From the NCBI GenBank assembly GCA_016210245.1, contig JACQUR010000374.1, positions 1-7,044 on the forward strand: a stretch of DNA of 7,044 nt. The letters run 5' to 3'. Numbering within the stretch: the first letter of the stretch is position 1; each line of letters opens with the position of its first letter. The stretch is from Chloroflexota bacterium (lineage in GTDB: Bacteria > Chloroflexota > UBA6077 > JACQUR01). The position numbers were made by a program, and so were the translations under genes. The notes under the pieces are model-generated. The model was not told where the DNA came from. It saw only the letters and a list, made by a program, of their open reading frames with translations, and made no database searches. Below are positions 1 through 5,775 of this stretch, one piece after another.

Positions 1-393
1 CTGCTGGAGGATGGCACTCGCAAGTACGTGTGGGGCCAGGGGCTGGCCTACGCAGTGGACAGCCTGGGCACGGTGGAGGTGCAGCACGCCGACGGCCTGG
101 GATCGGTGCGGGCGCTGACGGACGGCACGGCCCAGGTGGTGCAGACCTACCAGAGCGACGAGTTCGGGGTGCAGACCCAGAGCCAGGGGACGCGCAGCCA
201 GCCCTTCGAGTACACGGGCGAGCAGCGAGACGCGGAGACGGGGTTCGTCTACCTGCGGGCGCGGGTGTATGACCCACAGATGGGGCGGTTCTTGCAGCGG
301 GACACGGTGGCAAAGGCGGGGCCGGGGATCTCAGGCTGGAATCGGTACGCGTACGCAGGCAACAACCCGGTCAACCTCACTGATCCCGGCGGG
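1..393 (+). repeat. Direct repeat A (Rhs core, copy 1)
   Basis: Collinear with 2160-2552 without gaps (offset 2159). By hand count there are about 36 mismatches in 393 positions (about 91% identity). The mismatches are uneven: about 18 in the first 300 bases and about 18 in the last 93. Both copies end at the DPxG codons, after which the sequences are unrelated. Confidence 0.9.
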
Positions 394-909
394 CTGGATC
401 CCTGGGAGGACTTCAAGAACTGCCTCGACCTGCAAAGCCCGCTCTTTTGCCTGTTTCCGAGGCTACAACCGGGGCCTGGCGGCACCGTCGTAGCGGCTGC
501 CGACCCTGTGAAGGACATCAACCCGTTCGGCGGGGATGAGGTCGCGGGTGGTGGTCGAGCGGCGTCCAACGAAATCAGGGCTTCGAGCAGAAGGGTGGGA
601 GAAGCCCTTAAGGAACTGGAGCGTGGGGCGACGTCAGTGCGGGTGGCAACTCGCGATGAGGCGGCAGAGGTTTTCATGCGCCGCTATCAGGGGCATGGTT
701 ACCGCAACACGACGGGCTTCAAGTTCGAACGATGGGAGGACTTCGACAACTTCTGGGGTGGCAAACGAGGAACCTATCATTGGGACGAGGAACTGGACGC
801 CACAGGCCGGGTTTCCGGGCACGGGACGGAGAACATCCACGGCCAGTCATCCCATCTACAGATCCATACGTTCGAGGGGGACGTCGTTCGGATTTTCTTC
901 GACCCGTAG
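1..909 (+). CDS. Rhs-family polymorphic toxin, 3' part (core end plus tip CT1), 5'-truncated by window
   Basis: The reading frame is open from base 1, so the gene begins outside the window. The visible 302 codons hold the end of an Rhs core: a YVWGQGLAYAVDS stretch at about residues 9-21, HADGLGSVRALTD at about 29-41, the hallmark YDPQMGRF at 90-97, NRYAYAGNNP at about 114-123, and the boundary motif PVNLTDPGGL (PxxxxDPxGL) at about 123-132. Rhs proteins form a hollow YD-repeat shell around a C-terminal toxin that is cleaved off near this motif; that is family knowledge. From about residue 133 to the end lies a variable tip of about 170 residues. Its last 100 residues are rich in aromatic and His residues: GHGY at about 231-234, GTYHWD at about 257-262, GHG at 273-275 and SHLQIH at about 284-289, ending in VVRIFFDP. 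I do not recognise the tip family; it lacks the HxE/CxxC signature of deaminase toxins. A small gene follows, as expected for a toxin/immunity pair. The Rhs assignment is firm; toxicity is inferred. Confidence 0.9.
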   Translation: MLEDGTRKYVWGQGLAYAVDSLGTVEVQHADGLGSVRALTDGTAQVVQTYQSDEFGVQTQSQGTRSQPFEYTGEQRDAETGFVYLRARVYDPQMGRFLQRDTVAKAGPGISGWNRYAYAGNNPVNLTDPGGLDPWEDFKNCLDLQSPLFCLFPRLQPGPGGTVVAAADPVKDINPFGGDEVAGGGRAASNEIRASSRRVGEALKELERGATSVRVATRDEAAEVFMRRYQGHGYRNTTGFKFERWEDFDNFWGGKRGTYHWDEELDATGRVSGHGTENIHGQSSHLQIHTFEGDVVRIFFDP

Positions 910-1017
910 CTCAGCGTATGGTAGGATCCGCAGCCGACGGGGTTGGAAAGTTGTGGAATTGCCGTACCGACCGGGTCGGACAGACACGACCGCGCTTCAT
1001 GGAGGGCTGGACTGCTC

Positions 1018-1338
1018 ATGCCGGTACCCTACCACCAATGGCACAGACTGACACGCCGCGATTTCATGCTTGCAGCAGAGGTCCCTGCGTCCCAACCCAA
1101 CCGTCGCGCGTGGGTAGGCGTTTATCCATTGCGCGACGGCGAGGAGCGGTTTCGCATTCGCCACTTCGAGGTGGAGCGAGATCGCCTCGAGCGCCTTGAT
1201 TTCCTGGGCGAAGAGGATCTGCTGAACGCCGAAAGTAGGATCGTGACCGGTTCGGAGGAGTTGGAGCGTGTGCTGAGAAGGTGGCTGGATGATTTGGGGA
1301 AACTGGTCCAACCAGCCGTCTGCGGCTACCCCATCTGA
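1018..1338 (+). CDS. Small hypothetical protein, candidate immunity protein for tip CT1
   Basis: This 106-residue protein begins MPVPYHQWHRLTRRDF and ends AVCGYPI. The ATG at 1018 is preferred because GGAGGG at 1001-1006 gives a ribosome binding site 11 bases upstream. An in-frame TTG at 943 would add 25 residues but has no comparable site. The product looks soluble and highly charged, with many Arg and Glu residues and no signal peptide or membrane segment. A predicted helix rich in E/R/L occupies about residues 51-95. It starts 108 bases after the stop of the Rhs toxin gene, on the same strand, and is followed at once by another Rhs fragment. That is the usual position of a cognate immunity gene in polymorphic toxin loci. 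I do not recognise the family. The immunity role rests on position and size only. Confidence 0.6.
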   Translation: MPVPYHQWHRLTRRDFMLAAEVPASQPNRRAWVGVYPLRDGEERFRIRHFEVERDRLERLDFLGEEDLLNAESRIVTGSEELERVLRRWLDDLGKLVQPAVCGYPI

Positions 1339-1369
1339 ATGCTCTGCTGAGCACAGTTGAAGACACGTT

Positions 1370-1804
1370 GTGTCAGACAGGTCGGTGACCAGCCCCGGGC
1401 CGAAGACGGTGGGCTATCGGTACGACCTGGACGGGAACCGGGTCAAGGTCCTGTACTCCGACGGCACGGCGGTCAGCTACAGCTTCGACCAGGGCAGCCG
1501 GCTGAGCTCGCTGAGCGACTGGGCCAGTCGGACCACCAGCTACCAGTACCGGCCGGACGGCAAGCTGCAGACGGCGACCAACCCCAACACCACCGCGGCC
1601 GTCTACAGCTACGACCACGCCCAGCGGCTAACCCAGGTATGGCACCAGCAGGGGGCCAACACCATCAGCCAACACCATCAGCCAGCACACCTACATCCTG
1701 GACAGCATTGGCAATCGGACCCGAGTGGAGGAGCGGCTGCCGGTGCTGGGGCCGCCCTTGCCGATCGAGAGCTTGCCGCTGGGCACGATCGACTACGGCT
1801 ATGA
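1370..1804 (+). pseudogene. Orphan Rhs core, 5' fragment (upstream of frameshift)
   Basis: From about 1391 the frame encodes clear YD repeats: YRYDLDGNRV, YSFDQGSRL, YQYRPDGKLQ and YSYDHAQRL, up to about base 1655. There is no Rhs N-terminus. An in-frame TGA lies at 1358-1360, the GTG at 1370 lacks a convincing ribosome binding site, and the core homology begins about 40-50 bases after the end of the preceding small gene. After 1656 a 13-bp tandem duplication shifts the frame. The residues from about 1685 to the stop at 1802-1804 (an Ala/Gly-rich run) are therefore out-of-frame readings of the continuing Rhs sequence. Deleting one 13-bp unit joins this fragment exactly to the frame of 1725-3095. 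I read it as the 5' portion of a displaced, non-expressed cassette that may serve as a recombination donor. Calling it a dead gene is inference. Confidence 0.75.
1656..1684 (+). repeat. 13-bp tandem duplication that frameshifts the orphan Rhs
   Basis: The unit ccaacaccatcag occurs at 1656-1668 and again, identically, at 1669-1681. Three further matching bases (1682-1684) follow. Thirteen is not a multiple of three. The upstream Rhs frame (codons in register with 1370) is shifted to the downstream Rhs frame (register with 1725) by exactly this length. With one copy removed, the translation runs on as an uninterrupted Rhs core through ISQHTYILDSIGNRTRVEE. Both the repeat and the frame arithmetic are directly visible. 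Whether the length varies in the population is unknown. Confidence 0.9.
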
Positions 1805-3095
1805 CACGCTGTCGCGCCTGGCCAGCGTCAATGCCCCGACGGGCCTGACCACGTACGACTACGATCCCGTGGGCAACCGGCTCACCATGACCCGAGTGAC
1901 GGGCACGAGCTACAGCTATGACCGGGCCGATCGGATCCAGTCGGCCGGAGCGACAGCCTACACAGTGGATGCCAACGGCAACCTGACTGCACGGGGGACG
2001 GACAGCTTCGCGTACGACCAGGGCAACCGGCTCAAGAGCGCCACCGTGACCGGGGTGACGACCAGCTACGTGTTCGACGGCGACGGCAAGCGGGCCAGCA
2101 TGCCCAGCGGGGTGACCACCACCAGCTACCTGTACGATGTGAGCGCCACGCTGCCCGTCCTGCTGGAGGACGGCAGTCGCAAGTACGTGTGGGGCCAGGG
2201 GCTGGCCTACGCGGTGGACAGCCTGGGCAGCGTGGAGGTGCAGCACGCCGACGGCCTGGGCTCGGTGCGGGCGCTGACGGATGGTAATGCCCAGGTGGTG
2301 CAGACCTACCAGAGCGACGAGTTCGGAGTGCAGACCCAGAGCCAGGGGACGCGCAATCAGCCCTTCGAGTACACCGGGGAGCAACGGGACGCGGAGACGG
2401 GGTTCGTCTACCTGCGGGCGCGGGTGTATGACCCCCAGATGGGGCGGTTCTTGCAGCGGGACTGGATAGCCAAGTCGGGACCGGGCATCTCCGGCTGGAA
2501 TCGGTACGCGTACGCGGCCAACGACCCGGCCAACCTGACCGACCCGAGCGGGTTCGCGGCCGGCAACCCGGCGGATGGCATCAGCCTGGGTGAGGGTGTC
2601 GTGTGGGAGGACTCGGGGGCGCCCGATAGCGAGTGCGCCAAGCGGGGCGCGGGGCCAGGCGTGGTCGGGCTGGGGGGATACATCATCAACGCGGGGTGCC
2701 TGGAGACACCCCTGGGGACGATCGTGCTTGATCCCGTCGAAACGCCCTGGGGTACAATGCATCTGCCCCGCGTCGTTCCAATGGCAGGACCACCCGATGA
2801 TGGAAGTGGCAACACGGACGGTGGAGGCCTAGCCGGAAGCATCTACAAGGGCAAGAGAGATCACCCGAGTTGGTTGCCGGACTTCGTCCGGGCCGCACCC
2901 GGTGCCATCAAGAAGGTGGTAATTCAGGACCGAGAGCTACTCCAGAAGTTGCAGGAGGCGGTGCCAGGAAGGTGGAGGAAAGTATACGAGGACGGGTACT
3001 CCGGTGGTAGGCGGGTTTCTCTGCACTACTTCCAACACGAGAGCGGCCAGACGTTCGGCGTCAAAGCTGTTTGGGACCATTGGTCGACCCAGTGA
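1725..3095 (+). CDS. Orphan Rhs core, 3' fragment, with tip CT2
   Basis: The frame is open for 456 residues. The GTG at 1725 is only the first start-like codon after the frameshift and has no clear ribosome binding site; Rhs homology in this frame extends back to about 1685. YD repeats run through residues 23-145 (YDYDPVGNRL, YSYDRADRI, FAYDQGNRL, YVFDGDGKR, YLYDVS). The conserved Rhs core follows: YVWGQG at about 154, HADGLGS at about 174-180, YDPQMGRF at 235-242, NRYAYAANDP at about 259-268 and PANLTDPSGF at about 268-277. From about 278 the tip CT2 (about 180 residues) is unrelated to CT1. It has a Gly/Pro-rich linker to about 375, then a compact charged segment with IQDRELLQKLQEAVPGRW (about 400-417), RKVYEDGYSGG and SLHYFQHESGQTFGVK, ending DHWSTQ. 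The final 80 residues look like a small folded effector, possibly an RNase-like toxin, but I recognise no named family. A candidate immunity gene starts 80 bases downstream. As it stands the fragment lacks the N-terminus and half the shell, so it is probably a silent cassette. Confidence 0.8.
   Translation: MEERLPVLGPPLPIESLPLGTIDYGYDTLSRLASVNAPTGLTTYDYDPVGNRLTMTRVTGTSYSYDRADRIQSAGATAYTVDANGNLTARGTDSFAYDQGNRLKSATVTGVTTSYVFDGDGKRASMPSGVTTTSYLYDVSATLPVLLEDGSRKYVWGQGLAYAVDSLGSVEVQHADGLGSVRALTDGNAQVVQTYQSDEFGVQTQSQGTRNQPFEYTGEQRDAETGFVYLRARVYDPQMGRFLQRDWIAKSGPGISGWNRYAYAANDPANLTDPSGFAAGNPADGISLGEGVVWEDSGAPDSECAKRGAGPGVVGLGGYIINAGCLETPLGTIVLDPVETPWGTMHLPRVVPMAGPPDDGSGNTDGGGLAGSIYKGKRDHPSWLPDFVRAAPGAIKKVVIQDRELLQKLQEAVPGRWRKVYEDGYSGGRRVSLHYFQHESGQTFGVKAVWDHWSTQ
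2160..2552 (+). repeat. Direct repeat A (Rhs core, copy 2)
   Basis: Partner of 1-393. The best-conserved block is 2400-2459, which encodes the YDPQMGRFLQR region and has a single mismatch to 241-300. Such a block directly upstream of two different tips is where homologous exchange could attach CT2 to the upstream Rhs gene. The exchange itself is inference. Confidence 0.9.
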
Positions 3096-3175
3096 CACGA
3101 CACGGAGTGGCGCGAGCTGGACTGCCAAGGCACCGGTGCGGTTCTCAGACACTGTGGAACGATGGAGGTGACGGC

Positions 3176-3535
3176 ATGCAACTCGATATCCCCGACGATG
3201 ACCTACGGCTTTTCCTTTCTCTTCTTGGACTCGGTCTGCTGCACTCCATAGCGCGCGGCGTTTTGCCTGCAGATGCGGGCATTTGGACGCTCGCCATCCC
3301 CCGCATGTGGGAGCCTATCCTAGAGCAAGGCTCAGTGAGTGGCGAAATCGCGCTCGTCTACCGGCAACTGGACGAGCTATCGGCCATACAAGAACTGCTA
3401 CCGGAGAGGTACTCAGAGAAGCTCGACCAACTCATCTCACGGCTGGAGGCGACAGCTGAATACCGCGGCGGATGGGGCGTGAAATGGATCCGTGACGACG
3501 CCGTCGCTTCGGTCAGGAAGATGGACGCTGGTTGA
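3176..3535 (+). CDS. Small hypothetical protein, candidate immunity protein for tip CT2
   Basis: This 119-residue protein begins MQLDIPDDDLRLFL and ends SVRKMDAG. The ATG at 3176 is chosen because GGAGGTG at 3164-3170 sits five bases upstream, an excellent Shine-Dalgarno; longer in-frame starts back to 3071 would overlap the toxin tip and lack this site. The N-terminal third contains a hydrophobic helix (LRLFLSLLGLGLLHSIARG, about residues 10-28). It is too interrupted to call a membrane segment with confidence. The middle and C-terminal parts look mostly helical and acidic (VYRQLDELSAIQELLPERYSEKLDQLISRLEA). The gene starts 80 bases after the CT2 stop on the same strand, the position of an immunity gene, and has no other obvious partner. 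Base composition looks less GC-rich than the flanking Rhs core, as often seen for tip/immunity modules acquired separately. Family not recognised; function inferred from context. Confidence 0.65.
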   Translation: MQLDIPDDDLRLFLSLLGLGLLHSIARGVLPADAGIWTLAIPRMWEPILEQGSVSGEIALVYRQLDELSAIQELLPERYSEKLDQLISRLEATAEYRGGWGVKWIRDDAVASVRKMDAG

Positions 3536-3702
3536 AAGATATGGCATTCGGTTGGTGAACGACAGCCCGCCAACGCGTAGCATACGAGGCAGCACCCAAC
3601 GAACTGACGACCTGCGGCCGCGTTGATAGATAAGTCCTCCGCGCCTTGAATGCTGGCCCCAACCACGCTTTCGGCGGCGCCAAGCGGGCGGGGAGAACCA
3701 GC
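3536..3702. other. Intercassette spacer without recognisable gene
   Basis: About 167 bases lie between the end of the second immunity candidate and the first recognisable YD repeat of the third Rhs piece. I see no ribosome binding site, tRNA-like fold or terminator with a T-run. A weak inverted pair, caacgcg at 3571-3577 and cgcgttg at 3619-3625, is present but too short to interpret. The stretch probably holds recombination scars. Confidence 0.4.
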
Positions 3703-4123
3703 GGTGGGAGCACGACCAGCTACAGGTACGACAGCTTGTACCGGCTCACGGGAGACGGCACCAACACGTACAGCTACGACCCCGTAGGGAACCGGCTGAC
3801 CTGGGGGGCCACGAGTTACTCGTATGACCGGGCCGACCCCATCACGTCGGCCGGCGGCACGGCCTACACGGTGGATGCCAACGGCAACCTGGTAGCCAGA
3901 GACACGGACAGCTTCGCGTACGACCAGGCCAACCGCCTCAAGAGCGCCACGGTGACCGGGGTGACGACCAGCTATGCCTATGATGGCGACGGGAAGCGGG
4001 CCAGCAAGACCAGCGGGGTGACCACCACCAGCTATCTCTACGATGTGAGCGCCACGCTGCCGCTGCTGCTGGAGGATGGCAGTCGGAAGTATGTGTGGGG
4101 CCTGGGGCTGGCCTACTCCGTAG
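3703..4123 (+). pseudogene. Rhs core remnant, truncated at both ends (third piece)
   Basis: The frame encodes YD repeats TTSYRYDSLYRL, YSYDPVGNRL, YSYDRADP, FAYDQANRL, YAYDGDGKRA and YLYDVS, then LLLEDGSRKYVWGLGLAY. At about 4116-4123 homology to the other Rhs copies stops abruptly. The conserved HADGLGS to DPxG end of the core and any toxin tip are missing. The frame stays open to 4470 by chance, but after 4123 it reads unrelated sequence and then the antisense strand of tldE. There is no N-terminal region and no convincing start; the first possible start is TTG at 3646. It is therefore a fragment, probably left by deletion or by a rearrangement that brought tldE next to the array. Confidence 0.85.
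3775..4116 (+). repeat. Direct repeat B (YD-repeat block shared with 1860-2210)
   Basis: Aligns with 1860-2210 of the second Rhs piece, with about one 9-base length difference near the start (351 versus 342 bases). It covers the sequence from YDPVGNRL to GLAY. Identity is clearly lower than in repeat A in places, but long exact blocks remain, for example around gtgaccggggtgacgaccag. With repeat A this makes three overlapping core segments in the same orientation. Confidence 0.85.
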
Positions 4124-4268
4124 CGCTCGTTGAGAGCGCCATCCAGGGGGATCGGCTCTCGAGTCCATCGACCGGCTCAGCCCTTCGACCGGCTCAGGAT
4201 GAGCGCGGGCTGCACTTCCTCACGGTCGCAGCTCGGACAGCAGCCCTCACTTCACGCGTCACAGTCCA
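4124..4268. repeat. Intergenic junction between Rhs remnant and tldE, with 17-bp-spaced short direct repeats
   Basis: Just past the Rhs breakpoint there is a small hairpin (gcgctc 4123-4128, gagcgc 4134-4139, 5-base loop). The 13-mer tcgaccggctcag then occurs at 4168-4180 and 4185-4197, 17 bases apart. The second copy continues into gatgagcgcg. This resembles short dispersed intergenic repeats of the type 'cttcgac..gctcagg..gagcg' seen in many high-GC environmental genomes; that is recollection, not a search result. No gene or T-run terminator is evident, although tldE transcription ends in this direction. Confidence 0.6.
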
Positions 4269-5618
4269 CTACCCCCCGGCCACCATCATCTCGTCGATGC
4301 GGAGCGTGGGGGAGCCGATTGCGCCCGCGCTGGGGATCCAGCGCAGGTCGTTCGCCCGGGCTGAGAGGTGCTGGAGCATCTCGCGGATGTTGGCGGCGAT
4401 GGTTACCTGCGCCACGGGGCCGGCCAGCGCCCCCTGCTCGATCGCCAGCCCGGCTGCGCCGACCGAGTAGTCACCGCTGATCGGGTTGATGCCCCCGACG
4501 TTGCGCGTGGTGATGACGTAGAAGCCGCGCTCCACCTGGGCGATGAGCTGCTCCGGGCCGAGCGCGCCGGGCTCGAGCGCCAGGTTGCTCGGGCCGATCT
4601 CCGGAGTGTGGCGGAAGGAGTCCCGGCGGGCGTTGCCGGTGCTCGACACCCCCAGCTTGCGCGCGGAGTAGAGGTTGTGGAGGTAGCCGCGCAGCACGCC
4701 CTGCTCGAGCAGCACCGTGCGCTGGGTCGGCACACCCTCGCCGTCGACCGGCCTGGTGGCCAGCCCACCCCGCAGGTCGCCCTGGTCCACCAGGGTCACC
4801 TCGGCGCTCGCCACCCGGGCGCCCTGCTGCCCCAGAAACATGGAGCGGCCCTTGAGCACTGCCTCCCCCGAGAGCGCTTGCGCCACGCTGGACAGCAGCT
4901 CGGCCGCAACCTCCGGCTCCATCACAACGGTGGCGCGCCCGGTCGGCAGCGGCTTGCCCCCGAGCGAGGCCGCGGCGCGGCGCGCGGCCTCGCGCCCGAG
5001 GCGCTCGCTGGAGAGGGCGTCGAACCCGTGGCCCAGGGTGTACGCATGGCCGAGCTGCTGCTCGCCATCCTGCCCCGCCACGAGCACCAGCACCGCGTAG
5101 GCGGTGCTCTGCTCGAAGGCCACGCTCACCCCCCTGGAGTTGGCCAGGGCGACCGTACCCATCCCGTCGACGTAGCGCGCCAGGTCGGTCGCCCGCACGC
5201 GCGCATCCGCGGCCCGCGAGCGACGCTCGGCCTCACGCAGCAGTTCGATCTTGCGCTCGGGCGAAACCTCAGCCAGCCGCGGATCGAAGATGTCCAGCGG
5301 CTCGGGCGGGGGCATCCGTGGCTCGGCCAGGACGCGGGCCGGGTCGGGCGTCGCCTCCCGAGCCAGGCGCAGCGCTCGCTCGGCCACCTCGGCCAGACCC
5401 CCGGACGACAGGTCGGTGGTGTGGGCGTAGCCCATTCCGCCCTCGTGCAGGACGCGCAGCGCCACCCCGCGCGACTCCGCGCTGACCAGCGTCTCCACCT
5501 CACCTTCGCGCACCTCGATGGTCGAGGTGCGGAAGTCGTTGGCGAAGGCCTCGGCCTGTGCCGCGCCCAGCCTCCGAGCGCGCTCGAGGGCCGCAACCGC
5601 AACGTCCAGGGCAGCCAT
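4269..5618 (-). CDS. tldE: TldE/PmbA-type protein of the TldD/TldE peptidase family
   Basis: Full-length, 449 residues, close to the roughly 450 of E. coli PmbA/TldE. In that family TldD carries the HExxxH zinc protease motif and TldE is its metal-free partner. The heterodimer trims peptide substrates such as microcin B17 precursor and the antitoxin CcdA in the cytoplasm. Here the N-terminal part includes IEVREGEVETLVSAESRGVA (about 34-53). The C-terminal half shows LATRPVDGEGVPTQR (286-300), GVLRGYLHNLYSARKLG (307-323), STGNARR (326-332), NPISGDYSVGAAG (378-390) and SPTLRIDEMMVAGG (436-449), all typical of the PmbA branch. No HExxxH is present: the corresponding helix near 233-245 reads MEPEVAAELLSSV. 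The ATG at 5616-5618 is supported by AAGGAGG four bases upstream. The gene runs toward the Rhs array and diverges from the ABC gene. No tldD lies next to it in the window, so the partner must be elsewhere or absent. No clear promoter was found on this strand. Confidence 0.92.
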   Translation of the reverse strand: MAALDVAVAALERARRLGAAQAEAFANDFRTSTIEVREGEVETLVSAESRGVALRVLHEGGMGYAHTTDLSSGGLAEVAERALRLAREATPDPARVLAEPRMPPPEPLDIFDPRLAEVSPERKIELLREAERRSRAADARVRATDLARYVDGMGTVALANSRGVSVAFEQSTAYAVLVLVAGQDGEQQLGHAYTLGHGFDALSSERLGREAARRAAASLGGKPLPTGRATVVMEPEVAAELLSSVAQALSGEAVLKGRSMFLGQQGARVASAEVTLVDQGDLRGGLATRPVDGEGVPTQRTVLLEQGVLRGYLHNLYSARKLGVSSTGNARRDSFRHTPEIGPSNLALEPGALGPEQLIAQVERGFYVITTRNVGGINPISGDYSVGAAGLAIEQGALAGPVAQVTIAANIREMLQHLSARANDLRWIPSAGAIGSPTLRIDEMMVAGG

Positions 5619-5622
5619 GTTG

Positions 5623-5629
5623 CCTCCTT
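5623..5629 (-). promoter_or_regulatory. Ribosome binding site of tldE
   Basis: On the minus strand AAGGAGG precedes the ATG by only four bases (CAAC). It is a perfect anti-16S match that fixes the start at 5618, although the spacing is shorter than the common 5-9. Confidence 0.8.
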
Positions 5630-5681
5630 GGCAGGGTCATCTGGCTCGCCCGGAGTGCGCATCGGCCAGCGGCGCGAGCCT

Positions 5682-5702
5682 GCACGGGCGAGCCGCCCGT
5701 GC
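5682..5702. repeat. Perfect 9-bp inverted repeat (hairpin)
   Basis: gcacgggcg (5682-5690), loop agc, cgcccgtgc (5694-5702). It is very GC-rich and lies about 65-85 bases upstream of tldE in its likely leader. There is no T-run on either side, so it is not a standard intrinsic terminator. It overlaps the 17-bp tandem duplication. Confidence 0.75.
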
Positions 5703-5723
5703 CACCGAGCCGCCCGTGCCACC
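5690..5723. repeat. 17-bp exact tandem duplication
   Basis: The unit gagccgcccgtgccacc occurs at 5690-5706 and immediately again at 5707-5723, followed by cggg. The right arm of the neighbouring hairpin lies inside the first unit, so the left arm (5682-5690) could also pair with the equivalent part of the second unit. The site is non-coding, in the tldE-ABC intergenic region. Confidence 0.9.
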
Positions 5724-5775
5724 CGGGATGAGTACTCCCGGCCAGTGGTCTGTGACTCGTCCATTGCCAGGTCCC

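Noticed and set aside
967..979. 13-bp palindrome ccgaccgggtcgg between tip CT1 and its immunity candidate
   Set aside because: It could be an operator, but it is short, GC-rich and single. There is no nearby regulator or promoter-like pair to support a role.
1340..1353. Hairpin tgctc-tgct-gagca after the first immunity candidate, considered as a terminator
   Set aside because: The stem is only five base pairs and is not followed by a T-run.
1656..1804. Programmed ribosomal frameshift joining the two parts of the second Rhs piece
   Set aside because: No slippery heptamer or following stem is apparent, and the exact 13-bp duplication is a simpler explanation.
1665..2762. 365-codon open frame on the minus strand
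   Set aside because: It lies antisense to the Rhs core and tip. It is a by-product of GC-rich third positions, has repetitive Arg/Gly/His-rich composition and no recognisable domain.
3571..3625. caacgcg/cgcgttg pair considered as an integron attC-like site
   Set aside because: The arms are only seven bases, the right one does not fit the GTTRRRY core, and there is no integrase or second site in the window.
4124..4470. Continuation of the third Rhs frame as a possible third toxin tip
   Set aside because: The core end (YDPxxGRF to DPxG) needed before a tip is missing. From 4269 the frame simply reads the complement of the tldE 3' end, so it is a chance extension after a breakpoint.
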